A stretch of DNA of 64,000 nt, taken from contig NZ_OY760438.1 of the NCBI RefSeq assembly GCF_963663625.1, positions 496,001 through 560,000 on the forward strand, in the 5' to 3' direction. The notes under the pieces are model-generated. The model saw nothing but the letters and a program-made list of their open reading frames with translations. It was not told the origin of the DNA and made no database searches. A program made the translations under genes and the position numbers. Below, one piece after another: positions 1 to 8,413 of this stretch. Positions within the stretch are counted from its first letter, which is position 1. Each line of letters starts with the position of its first letter. The stretch is from an uncultured Ilyobacter sp. (GTDB lineage Bacteria; Fusobacteriota; Fusobacteriia; Fusobacteriales; Fusobacteriaceae).

Positions 1-791
1 ATGTAAAGTGGTTGGAAAAAATACTTAGTGTATTAGTTGCCTTAATGGTCTTTGTCTTTGTAGTAACAATGGTTGTAGTTAAACCAGATCTTGGTGAGAT
101 GGCAAAAGGTTTTGTTCCGGTTATTCCTAAAGGTGGACTGATGAACTGTATTGCACTTATTGGTACGACAATTGTTCCTTATAATCTTTTTATTCACTGT
201 TCAAATGCGAAAAAACACTGGAAAACTCCTGAAGAATTAGAGCTTTCCAAATGGGGAACCTATGCCGCTATTACAGTTGGTGGTATCATAACTGCTTCTG
301 TTATGATTACAGCAGCAGCAGTCATGAAGGGAATGCCGGTAAACTCAGCGGCAGATATGGCTGTACAATTAGAACCAACATTAGGAAAATATTCTAATAT
401 ATTTATGAGTGTCGGTCTCTTTTCAGCAGGGCTTTCATCAGCAATTGTGACACCCCTTGGAGTTTCTTATGTACTAGGTGGACTTCTTGGATGGAAATTA
501 GATAAGAGTGATAAGAGATTTTTATACACAAATATTGGTATCCTTCTGCTTGGAATAATAGGTTCTGCAACTGGAATAAATCCTCTGAGCATAATAATTG
601 CAGCCCAGGCATTAAATGGAATCTTTTTACCTGTTATTGTAATTTTCCTGGTGTATATAACTTGTTCTGAAAAGGTTCTTGGAAAGTATGCCAACAGTCC
701 AATAGTTAAAATTTTAGGTATATTGATAAGTATAATAACTTTTGTTCTTGGTACATCAAGTGTTTTATCAGTTATAAAAACATTGTTTTAA
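1..791 (+). CDS. Nramp-family divalent metal transporter, 5' end outside window
   Basis: C-terminal part of a polytopic membrane transporter of the Nramp (SLC11) family, which couples divalent metal uptake to protons. The frame is open to the left window edge, so the TTG at 12 is probably not the real start. About 260 residues with seven or so hydrophobic segments are visible. The helix-6 signature reads GTTIVPYNLFIH, where canonical Mn/Fe transporters have an A-x-x-M-P-H pattern: the metal-selecting Met is Val and the His is Tyr. The helix TPLGVSYVLGGLLGW fits Nramp TM8. The substitution suggests a divergent subgroup, possibly with different ion selectivity (inference). A terminator-like hairpin follows. 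Confidence 0.8.
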   Translation, partial: VKWLEKILSVLVALMVFVFVVTMVVVKPDLGEMAKGFVPVIPKGGLMNCIALIGTTIVPYNLFIHCSNAKKHWKTPEELELSKWGTYAAITVGGIITASVMITAAAVMKGMPVNSAADMAVQLEPTLGKYSNIFMSVGLFSAGLSSAIVTPLGVSYVLGGLLGWKLDKSDKRFLYTNIGILLLGIIGSATGINPLSIIIAAQALNGIFLPVIVIFLVYITCSEKVLGKYANSPIVKILGILISIITFVLGTSSVLSVIKTLF

Positions 792-889
792 TAGCTATGA
801 ATTAGTATTTAAATTATAAATCTGGATATTCTATATTTTTAGTTTTTCAAAAAAATTGTAAAAGTGATTTTGGATTTTAAAAATACACT

Positions 890-936
890 AGAGCTTAGAC
901 CCCAAAAATGCTAGGTGGTTTAGGCTCTAATTTTTA
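890..936 (+). terminator. Rho-independent terminator after the Nramp-family gene
   Basis: Twelve-base arms AGAGCTTAGACC (890-901) and GGTTTAGGCTCT (917-928) pair with two G-U pairs and are followed by AATTTTT. It separates the transporter from glsA. Confidence 0.75.
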
Positions 937-965
937 ACTGATGATTTTTAATTAGGAGGTAGTGT

Positions 966-1880
966 ATGCAAGAGTTGTTAACTAATTTAGTTGAAAAATA
1001 CAGGGAATATTCGGTTAAAGGAAAAGTGGCAAATTATATCCCAGGACTGAGTCTAGCCAATCCAGAGGACCTTGGAATAGTAGTGTGTGATAAAAGTGGG
1101 GAAATTTACTCTTCAGGAGAGGCAGATAAATTGTTTACAATTCAAAGTATTTCAAAGATCATAACACTTATGCTTGCAATTCTAGATAATGGAGAAGATT
1201 ACGTATTTTCAAAAGTGGGAATGGAACCTACAGGAGATGCTTTTAATTCTATACAAAAGTTAGAGACGTGCAAATCACACAGACCCTACAATCCAATGAT
1301 AAATGTAGGGGCAATAGCAGTAAGTTCAATGATAAAAGGTGAAAGTCCAGAAGATAAATTCAGAAGGGTGCTTGATTTTTTCAAAAAAATTTCAGAAAAT
1401 CCTGATTTAAATTATGACAGCGATATATATCTTGGGGAAAAGATGACAGGTAACAGGAACAGGGCCATGGCTTATTTTATGAAAAATGATGGGATAATAG
1501 ATGGTGAAGTAGAGGAAGCACTGGATGTTTATTTTAAACAGTGTTCTATAAAAGTATCTGCGCTTGATCTTGCCAAGATAGGACTTTTTCTTGCAAATGA
1601 CGGGGTAATAAGCACCGGAGAGAGAGTTATTTCAATAAACACAGCCAAAATAGTAAAAAGTCTGATGATCACATGTGGTATGTATGATGGATCAGGTGAA
1701 TTTGCAGTAAAGGTCGGGATACCTTCAAAATCTGGTGTAGGGGGTGGAATCCTGTCAGTTGTTCCTGGAAAGATGGGGATAGGTGTTTATGGTCCAGCTC
1801 TCGATGAAAAAGGGAATTCAGTTGCAGGAATTGCACTTATGGAAGAACTCTCAAATGAATTATCACTTTCCATATTTTAA
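966..1880 (+). CDS. glsA: Glutaminase A
   Basis: Hydrolyses L-glutamine to glutamate and ammonia in the cytoplasm. At 304 residues it has the normal length of serine-dependent glutaminases, which share the beta-lactamase/PBP fold. The nucleophile motif S-x-x-K is S61-I-S-K64 (TIQSISKII), and HRPYNPMINVGAIA is the typical substrate-pocket segment. The ATG at 966 follows AGGAGGT with good spacing. It stands alone between a terminator and an IS fragment, so it is probably monocistronic. Together with gltBD further on it belongs to glutamine/glutamate nitrogen metabolism. Confidence 0.93.
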   Translation: MQELLTNLVEKYREYSVKGKVANYIPGLSLANPEDLGIVVCDKSGEIYSSGEADKLFTIQSISKIITLMLAILDNGEDYVFSKVGMEPTGDAFNSIQKLETCKSHRPYNPMINVGAIAVSSMIKGESPEDKFRRVLDFFKKISENPDLNYDSDIYLGEKMTGNRNRAMAYFMKNDGIIDGEVEEALDVYFKQCSIKVSALDLAKIGLFLANDGVISTGERVISINTAKIVKSLMITCGMYDGSGEFAVKVGIPSKSGVGGGILSVVPGKMGIGVYGPALDEKGNSVAGIALMEELSNELSLSIF

Positions 1881-1923
1881 GATAAAAATGGATTAAGAAT
1901 ATAGATAAGGAGATGAATAATCA

Positions 1924-2406
1924 GTGAATATTCAAAATTCAGTATTTTCTTCTGAGGATATAAAATTTAAAACTATTGGGGAATCTGATCCTGTCATTTC
2001 AACTTTGGAATGGCTGTGTTATAAGTTAATGGATGTGGAATTCTCTTTTAAAGTAGGTGCTTTAATATCTGAAAGAAAACTTGAAAGGAGCTCTTATCGT
2101 TCCGGATATCGTCCAAAAAGGTTTGATACCAGAATAGGTCCTATCCACTTAAAGGTTCCAAAACTAAGAAAAGGCGGGTATATCCCATTTTTTTCCAGTG
2201 ACAGAGTGAAATCGGAGATAGAACTTCTTAAAGTTGTAAAAGAAGCCTACATTACTAAAGTTTCAGAGCAGAAGATTAATAAACTTGCTGTAAATCTTGG
2301 AATGGATTATATAACAGATGAACAAACATCTAAGATTTCAAAAGAATTGAACAAATATGTAAATGAACAGAAAAATGCATGTCTTGAAAAGCTTACCAAT
2401 TCATAA
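1924..2406 (+). pseudogene. IS256-family (Mutator) transposase, N-terminal fragment
   Basis: A 160-residue frame starting at GTG resembles the N-terminal DNA-binding part of IS256/Mutator transposases: the stretch YRPKRFDTRIGPIHLKVPKL, a GGYIPFF segment, then a helical part with VVKEAYITKVSEQKINKLAVNLGM. Full-length family members are about 400 residues, so the catalytic DDE domain is missing. The frame ends at 2406 with no continuation recognised downstream. AAGGAG precedes the start, so it could be translated, but I regard it as an IS relic rather than a domesticated gene. It differs from the IS256-type remnant at 21.2-22.4 kb. Confidence 0.7.
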
Positions 2407-2552
2407 AAAGTCTCGAGTATTTTTGTGGAACTATAAGAGGTGGCTCACCCTGCCGATTTCTTATCTAAAAATTAAAAACTTTAACATTAGTATTTTTTAA
2501 GAAAAATAATTTATAACAGGTCTTAAAATTAAGATTCAATACAATAATTGAG

Positions 2553-2624
2553 TAGACAACTCATTGAGAGTTTTAATGACATTAAATTAATACCAACTCA
2601 TAAGTTGTCTATTTTTAATTTTTT
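2553..2624 (+). terminator. Probable terminator hairpin in a gene-free stretch
   Basis: TAGACAACT (2553-2561) pairs with AGTTGTCTA (2603-2611), extended by partly matching inner arms, and is followed by TTTTTAATTTTTT. The loop is long (about 40 nt). The rest of 2407-2800 is AT-rich and I see no gene in it. Confidence 0.5.
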
Positions 2625-2800
2625 GTGAAAATTAATATAAGAGATTTGTTTTTATATAAAACCAGGCGATAAAATAAGCTTATATTTAGAAAAGTTAAAT
2701 ATTTTCAGTCTGAATTATAAAAGGATAACAAGAAATGACTTTGAATATTTTTTCTGACGGGATAATGACAGGCAGATGAAGTGGAGTAAGAGGTGATCCT

Positions 2801-3523
2801 ATGATAAATCTGATTTTTTTCTGGATGGTAGTTTTCATAATAATTTATTTTTTTACGAGGGAGTCCAACTCTTCTTATGATAAGGAAAAAGATGAAAATA
2901 TTATAGTTTCTGAAGATATTCGCTTTGAGATTCTAAAAAGAAAGGAGGTGGAAGACTTTTTTGATGATAGACTGACAGATTTGGAGAAAGAAAACCTTTA
3001 CGGTATCTTTGAAAATAGATGTTTTAAATGCAAGAGCGAAGAGGATCTTTCTACAGATCATCACCTGCCTATATCAAAGGGATATCCACTGAAAGATGAA
3101 AAGGCAGGACTGAATGCAGTGCTTTTGTGTAAGAGGTGCAATGGGAAAAAACAAAATAAGCTTCCAGGTGAGTTTTATACCAAGGAGGAACTTTTAAAAC
3201 TTGAAAACCTCGGTATAAGAAGTCATCTTTATTATTCTTCTAAAAGGATAATAAATTTAGAGAGAAGAGTTCTGTCGGGGAAAATAAAATTTCTACAGGA
3301 GAGTGTGGCAAAGGGAGAAAATATAAAGTTCGTATATTTTAACCAGCGAGACCCTCTCTTTGTCAGGGAGGAGGAGGAGATAATGCCTATTAGAGTAGTC
3401 AGCAGAAAGAAGTTTCTGTATAGGGGGTGGACCTGGGAGTGGTTTTTGCATTGTGAAGGAGAGAGGAAAAGGATTTTTAATATAAGGTGGATGTATCATT
3501 TGGAAAAAACCTTGGAAAAATAA
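2801..3523 (+). CDS. Membrane-anchored HNH endonuclease-domain protein
   Basis: 240 residues. The first 20 (MINLIFFWMVVFIIIYFFTR) form a single N-terminal transmembrane anchor, followed by a charged linker. An HNH nuclease core lies at about residues 70-115: CFKCKSE, then the catalytic-type DHHLP, then a LCKRCNGKKQNKLPG end, so two CxxC pairs frame the DHH motif as in zinc-containing HNH domains. A basic C-terminal tail of about 100 residues matches nothing I recognise. AAGAGGTGAT precedes the ATG. It lies just after an IS256 fragment and stands alone. Function is unknown; membrane tethering of an HNH nuclease suggests a defence or DNA-processing role (inference). Confidence 0.7.
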   Translation: MINLIFFWMVVFIIIYFFTRESNSSYDKEKDENIIVSEDIRFEILKRKEVEDFFDDRLTDLEKENLYGIFENRCFKCKSEEDLSTDHHLPISKGYPLKDEKAGLNAVLLCKRCNGKKQNKLPGEFYTKEELLKLENLGIRSHLYYSSKRIINLERRVLSGKIKFLQESVAKGENIKFVYFNQRDPLFVREEEEIMPIRVVSRKKFLYRGWTWEWFLHCEGERKRIFNIRWMYHLEKTLEK

Positions 3524-3711
3524 GACGGAGGTTTAATTTAAAATTTCAAGTAAGAAGAAATAAATTAATGGATCAATTCAGCAAATAAAATCTGGGTTAT
3601 CAAATTGGAAAAATAAAAAAATGCTATAGATTTGATTATGAAATCTTTTTAAATTTGGTATTTGCAAAGGTGAATTTTATATTTTCAGAGAGAACCCTTT
3701 TAAAATAAGAC

Positions 3712-3740
3712 TTGACAACACCATTTCAGTGTACTATGAT
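3712..3740 (+). promoter_or_regulatory. Sigma-70-type promoter of the purine riboswitch transcript
   Basis: TTGACA at 3712-3717, 17-nt spacer, TATGAT at 3735-3740, placed directly before the riboswitch. The -35 is perfect and the -10 has one mismatch. Confidence 0.8.
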
Positions 3741-3763
3741 AAGGTGAAAAATTAATAAAATCT

Positions 3764-3885
3764 CCATATAATCTTCAAATAAGGTGAAGAGTTTCTACAA
3801 GTCGCCGTAAATGACTTACTATGGCCATATAATTTGGTTTTATTTTTTAAACCGTTCCAAGTGGCCCTTTAATAGGGCCTTTTTT
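3764..3885 (+). promoter_or_regulatory. Purine riboswitch, guanine class, with terminator/antiterminator
   Basis: The aptamer matches the purine riboswitch: P1 CCATA (3764-3768)/TATGG (3820-3824), ATAATC junction, P2 TCTTCA (3772-3777)/TGAAGA (3785-3790), J2/3 GTTTCTAC, P3 AAGTC/GACTT with loop CGTAAAT. The specificity base just before the P1 3' strand is C (3819), which marks the guanine/hypoxanthine class, not adenine. Expression platform: terminator GGCCCT (3863-3868)/AGGGCC (3874-3879) then TTTTTT. The competing antiterminator pairs GGCCA (3823-3827) with TGGCC (3862-3866), helped by TTGG (3834-3837)/CCAA (3857-3860). GG 3823-3824 is shared with P1, so ligand binding should favour termination (off switch). 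Confidence 0.9.
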
Positions 3886-3916
3886 AATATTTTAACTTCA
3901 GGAGGGTTTTAGGAAA

Positions 3917-5200
3917 ATGGAGAATTTTTTCAAATTGAAAGAACACAACACAAGCATTAGACAGGAAGTTGTTGCAGGAATTACTACTTTTCTGACGATG
4001 GCTTACATTATTTTTGTAAATCCAGCAATATTAAGTGCTGCAGGAATGGATAAGGGGGCTCTTATTACAGTCACTTGTTTAGCAGCTTTTATAGGTACTG
4101 CCTTTGCTGGTCTATGGGTAAATGTTCCCTTTGCTATGGCGCCTGGAATGGGACTTAATGCATTTTTTACCTATACACTGGTTATGGGTCATGGGGCTAC
4201 ATGGCAAGAGGCATTAGGAGTTGTATTCATTTCCGGAGTAATATTCCTTGTTTTAACATTTACAGGTTTCAGAGAAAAGATAATTAATGCCATTCCGTCA
4301 CAGTTAAGACTTGCTGTGGGAGCCGGAATAGGTCTTTTCATAGCTTTTATAGGTATGCAAAATATGGGACTTATCGTAAGTAACCCTGCCACTTTGGTAG
4401 GATTAGGACCTCTTAACACACCTGTACTTCTAGGCCTTATTGGTTTTGGTGTAATGGGATACCTTGAGATGAAGAGAGTAAAGGGTGGAATACTGGTAGG
4501 AATAATTGTAACTACAGTACTGGGAGTTGTATTCAAAGAGGTAGCTTTACCTACTAGTATAATAGCAATGCCTCCCAGCATCGCACCGATAGCATTCAAA
4601 TTAAATATCCTAGGAGCCCTTAAAATATCGCTTTTTGGATCTATATTCTCATTCATGTTTGTAGACTTGTTTGACTCTGTAGGAACGATAATGGCGTGTG
4701 CTCACGAGGCTGAAATGATAGATGAAAAGGGTAAAATTCAAAATATAAGTAAACTTCTTGAGGCTGATGCTATAGCTACAGTTATCGGGTCTCTTTTGGG
4801 GACATCTACAACTACGACTTATGTAGAGTCTGCATCTGGAATAGCTGAAGGGGGAAGAACTGGACTTACTGCTATGACCACTGCGGTTTTATTCATAGTA
4901 GCGTTGTTCTTTGCACCTCTTATAGGTATTGTACCGGCCTTTGCAACTGCACCGGCACTTATGCTCGTGGGAATATATATGTTTAAGAATCTTCTTGATA
5001 TAGATTTTCATGATATAGAGGTAGCCATACCGAGCTTCCTTACAATTATACTTATGCCATTGACTTACAGTATATCTACAGGAATCGCTTTTGGATTTGT
5101 ATCATATGTAGCTGTTTCTGTTTTTTCAGGAGATATGAAAAAGATAAAACCTACAATGTGGTTCATAGGAATATTATCTGTAATAGAATTAGTATTTTAA
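3917..5200 (+). CDS. pbuG: NCS2-family guanine/hypoxanthine permease (PbuG/AzgA type)
   Basis: A 427-residue inner-membrane purine permease with about 12-14 hydrophobic segments. The start, with EVVAGITTFLTMAYIIFVNP, and the motif FAMAPGMGLNAFF are hallmarks of the AzgA/PbuG branch, and SLLGTSTTTTYVESASGIAEGGRTG is the conserved substrate region. The ATG follows AGGAGGG. The upstream guanine-class riboswitch independently indicates a guanine or hypoxanthine substrate: high purine would shut off uptake. Monocistronic, ended by a strong hairpin. Confidence 0.92.
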   Translation: MENFFKLKEHNTSIRQEVVAGITTFLTMAYIIFVNPAILSAAGMDKGALITVTCLAAFIGTAFAGLWVNVPFAMAPGMGLNAFFTYTLVMGHGATWQEALGVVFISGVIFLVLTFTGFREKIINAIPSQLRLAVGAGIGLFIAFIGMQNMGLIVSNPATLVGLGPLNTPVLLGLIGFGVMGYLEMKRVKGGILVGIIVTTVLGVVFKEVALPTSIIAMPPSIAPIAFKLNILGALKISLFGSIFSFMFVDLFDSVGTIMACAHEAEMIDEKGKIQNISKLLEADAIATVIGSLLGTSTTTTYVESASGIAEGGRTGLTAMTTAVLFIVALFFAPLIGIVPAFATAPALMLVGIYMFKNLLDIDFHDIEVAIPSFLTIILMPLTYSISTGIAFGFVSYVAVSVFSGDMKKIKPTMWFIGILSVIELVF

Positions 5201-5212
5201 TTGACAGAAAAA

Positions 5213-5257
5213 ATGCACCTGGATAACGGAAAAAGTTCCGTATCCAGGTGCATTTTT
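5213..5257. terminator. Bidirectional terminator between pbuG and the addA-like gene
   Basis: Long hairpin: TGCACCTGGATA pairs with TATCCAGGTGCA, plus an inner CGGAA/TTCCG arm. A-rich on the left and T-rich on the right, so it can serve the converging genes on both strands. Confidence 0.88.
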
Positions 5258-5284
5258 TTAATATAATAAAATTTTATTTGAAAC

Positions 5285-8200
5285 CTATTCTAGTTCAAGG
5301 AATAGGAAATGGCATTTTATATCATACAATTCCTCTATACCGTCTTTTTTGAGCATATCTCTTATGGCATTCTCATAGATTTTCATCTGATCCTCATCTT
5401 TTTCGCCGGTTTTATAGTCGACGATGACTATCTCTCCCTTATTTCCATCCTTTGCTTTTTTTATCATTAGTCGGTCTATTCTTCTTACAGAGTTCTTTTC
5501 ATCCAGTATTTTGTATTCCCTGTGGATATAATCCCATTCTTTGCTGAAGATCCAGCTGTTGTTCTCAAAGAATTTTTTTATGCCGTCTCCTTCAAAGATA
5601 TTAGCCATCATCCTTTCACCGAGCATGTTTCCGTATTTTGACAGAGTGAGTTTTTGAGACTTTTGAAGTTCTTCTGGACTTAAGTGTGTTATATTTTCTA
5701 AATAATGATGAACCGCACTCCCACGTTTTCTTTTAAATTCTTGATCTAAGGTCATATTGTAAGAGAAGTTTTTCTTTTTTATTTTATTTTCTATGAGAGC
5801 ATCTTCAGCTATTCTATAGTTATCAAGTTCCTGGTTAAAGGAAACTTCACCTACTTCGGAAGGGATGCTTTCTGCAGGAGTTTCTCTGAAAAAACCGATA
5901 TTTTTCATATCAAGACTTTCATTGTCCTCTGAGCCCATGGCTTTTTTCAGACCATATAAAATTTTATCATCCTTTTCTGCTAGTTTTCCTCTATCTATGC
6001 CGGCATCTATGAAAACCATAAGATTTCTCTTTGGTCTGGTCATGGCCACATAGAGGTTGTTTAGCTCTTCCATCTCATCTTTTAACTTATCCTCTTCCAC
6101 AAAATTCATATTGAGGAACTTTAATATATATTTGTATGAGGAGTGGGTAAGAAGGTAATCTTTTACATTTTCATAGGTTTCATCCATTTTCAGATAAAAT
6201 TTTAGCCCCCTGTATGGGATGTTTTTAGTTGAAAGCTGGTGGTAGAAAAACTCGGTTTCAAACTCAAGCCCCTTTGATTTGTGGATACTCATTATATTTA
6301 CTGCATTTATCTCCTCTACAGCTATCTGTTTAAGTATATCTCCCCCTGCATTTTCTTCTGAAAAAGCAACAAAATCCTCTATACTTTTATATTCTTTAAG
6401 AATCTCGTAAAATCTGAGAAGATTTTTTACATCGGAGTTTGTGGGGAATATTTCCAGTATACCAAGATCCCTTACCAAGGAAAGAGCCAGGTCATCTAGA
6501 CGGCCTACTCCGTCTCTTGTATTCACTTGGAATGAACCGAGGAATTTACTCCTGAATCCCTTTACAAGGCCTAGATATACCTTAGAGACCTCAATACTGT
6601 CTCTGATACCAGAAAGATACTCCATGACCTCTGAACGCCTTGTAATGAGTTCTTTTAGCTGCTGATCATCTATGTTTACGACATCACTTCTCATAAATTC
6701 TAGCAAATAGATGAACTCTCCATAAGCTAGATATTTTAAGAGGGAGTAAATTCCCTTTACAGCTCTGTGATCTAAAAGACTGCCGCTTGAGTTTATTATG
6801 AAGGGGATATGATTTTCTGCCAGTTTCTCAGAAATGGCGATGAGCTCTTTATTTTTTCTGGCTACAATCCCAACTTTACTGTAATTAGTGATATTCTGTT
6901 GAAGCATCTCCACCATTGCATCAAAAGAACTGCTGGTATCATCTTTACAATTAATAACTGTCTGGACAAATCCTTTGTCCTTTGATTCCAAGTATTTCAC
7001 ATTTTCATAGTTCCAAGTTTTGTCCTCATCTCCGTACTGATCCCTTATGGATGAAAACAACTTATTTACAAAGGAGATGATTGTTTTTTCACTTCTGTAG
7101 GATCTCTCCATGGTTTCATTCTCACCGCCGATAATCTCAGGGAGTTTTTCAAAAAGTTCCTTTTCTCCTCCACGCCATCCATAAATGCTCTGTTTTTCAT
7201 CTCCTACACAGATCACCTTGTTAGCTCTGTTTACGATGGATTTTAGAATTTTCCACTGGAGTATGCTTGTATCTTGGAATTCATCGATAAACACAGTCTT
7301 TATGTCGCCCTCGGTGAGTTGGTAGAAATAGTCTGTGACCTCGTTATTTTTTACAAGTGTGAGCTTGGGGTCATTAAAATATTTGAAAGTATAGGTAGAT
7401 ATATCTGTATGTGTAAATCTTTTTTCTCTGAATTTTAACTCATCATAGTTAGAAAAGATAAACTCTACAAAATCAAAGAGATTTTCCTCATAGGGAATAA
7501 CTTTTGAATTGAAGATAAATCTAGAAAGCTGTACTTTAAATATAGAATATGCCTCTATAAGTCTTGCCACATGTTCTTCCGTCCCTTTTATCTTGGCAGT
7601 AGGATTGACAAAGGACTTTACCCAAAAAGTGTCCTCTTCTAGAAAAACTTTAAAATTTTCAGTAATAAATTTAAGTTTTTCTGTCTCGGTCTCTTTTGAG
7701 AGATATTTTTTAAAAGCCGTTTTGAATCCGTCCATGATATTTTTAGAGGGGTTCTTTATCTTCCCTGCTTCCTCAATATCGGTCTTCATATTGTCAAGAA
7801 GGGTCACAAGGTTGTCTGTGTCATAGGAATCCCTTTTTTTTCTGTTGAAAAGCAGGAACTTCCACCTTTCACCTAGGATATTTTTTATCAGTGTAAGATA
7901 AGCCTCTATATCCTTTTCTGCATTTTCATAAAGAAAGTCCTTAAATTTTTCGAAAGATGTCTTTTTTTCCAAAAGTTTTTCCAAAATTTTAAGATGAAAC
8001 TCTTTGTTTCTTTCATCATCGATTATCTCGTAGGAATAAATTCCAAGACTGGGTGCGATTGATTTTTTAAAGATTATATTTGTAAAGCTGTCGATTGTAT
8101 GAATTTTCAGCCTGTCCTTGTTTTTCATAATCTCAGAGTAGACATCAGATAGTCTTTCGGTATCTACGGCGAGATCTGGATAAAGTTTTTTTATGTTTTC

Positions 8201-8413
8201 TAATATTTCTTGGGACTCGTCTCCGCCTGTGACAATTTCTTTCAGAAAAGATAGTATCCTCTCTCTTATCTCTCCGGTGGCCTTTCTTGTGAAGGTCATA
8301 ACCATAATCTCCTGAAAATTTTCGCCGAGGAGAAGACTGGCGATATATTCTAGTGAAAGGCGGTAAGTTTTTCCGGTACCGGCACTTGCTTTCAAAATTT
8401 TTCTACTCTTCAT
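5285..8413 (-). CDS. addA: AddA-like UvrD-family helicase/nuclease
   Basis: 1042 residues. Superfamily 1 helicase of the RecB/AddA type, for resection of double-strand breaks. Walker A ASAGTGKT at residues 9-16, motif II FIDEFQDT, motif III-like VGDEKQSIYGWRGG, motif V-like SIHKSKGLEFE and motif VI YVAMTRPKRNL are in order. The C-terminus carries a PD-(D/E)xK nuclease core with IVIVDYKTGEKDEDQMKIYENAI. It overlaps the upstream nuclease gene by 11 bp, so the two are translationally coupled and probably form an AddAB-like complex. Family identity is clear; the specific name AddA rests on length, nuclease tail and partner. Confidence 0.87.
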   Translation of the reverse strand: MKSRKILKASAGTGKTYRLSLEYIASLLLGENFQEIMVMTFTRKATGEIRERILSFLKEIVTGGDESQEILENIKKLYPDLAVDTERLSDVYSEIMKNKDRLKIHTIDSFTNIIFKKSIAPSLGIYSYEIIDDERNKEFHLKILEKLLEKKTSFEKFKDFLYENAEKDIEAYLTLIKNILGERWKFLLFNRKKRDSYDTDNLVTLLDNMKTDIEEAGKIKNPSKNIMDGFKTAFKKYLSKETETEKLKFITENFKVFLEEDTFWVKSFVNPTAKIKGTEEHVARLIEAYSIFKVQLSRFIFNSKVIPYEENLFDFVEFIFSNYDELKFREKRFTHTDISTYTFKYFNDPKLTLVKNNEVTDYFYQLTEGDIKTVFIDEFQDTSILQWKILKSIVNRANKVICVGDEKQSIYGWRGGEKELFEKLPEIIGGENETMERSYRSEKTIISFVNKLFSSIRDQYGDEDKTWNYENVKYLESKDKGFVQTVINCKDDTSSSFDAMVEMLQQNITNYSKVGIVARKNKELIAISEKLAENHIPFIINSSGSLLDHRAVKGIYSLLKYLAYGEFIYLLEFMRSDVVNIDDQQLKELITRRSEVMEYLSGIRDSIEVSKVYLGLVKGFRSKFLGSFQVNTRDGVGRLDDLALSLVRDLGILEIFPTNSDVKNLLRFYEILKEYKSIEDFVAFSEENAGGDILKQIAVEEINAVNIMSIHKSKGLEFETEFFYHQLSTKNIPYRGLKFYLKMDETYENVKDYLLTHSSYKYILKFLNMNFVEEDKLKDEMEELNNLYVAMTRPKRNLMVFIDAGIDRGKLAEKDDKILYGLKKAMGSEDNESLDMKNIGFFRETPAESIPSEVGEVSFNQELDNYRIAEDALIENKIKKKNFSYNMTLDQEFKRKRGSAVHHYLENITHLSPEELQKSQKLTLSKYGNMLGERMMANIFEGDGIKKFFENNSWIFSKEWDYIHREYKILDEKNSVRRIDRLMIKKAKDGNKGEIVIVDYKTGEKDEDQMKIYENAIRDMLKKDGIEELYDIKCHFLFLELE

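Noticed and set aside
4189..4656. Long antisense open frames inside pbuG, addA, gltB and sbcC
   Set aside because: They are opposite well-supported genes, lack ribosome binding sites and encode low-complexity, family-less proteins.
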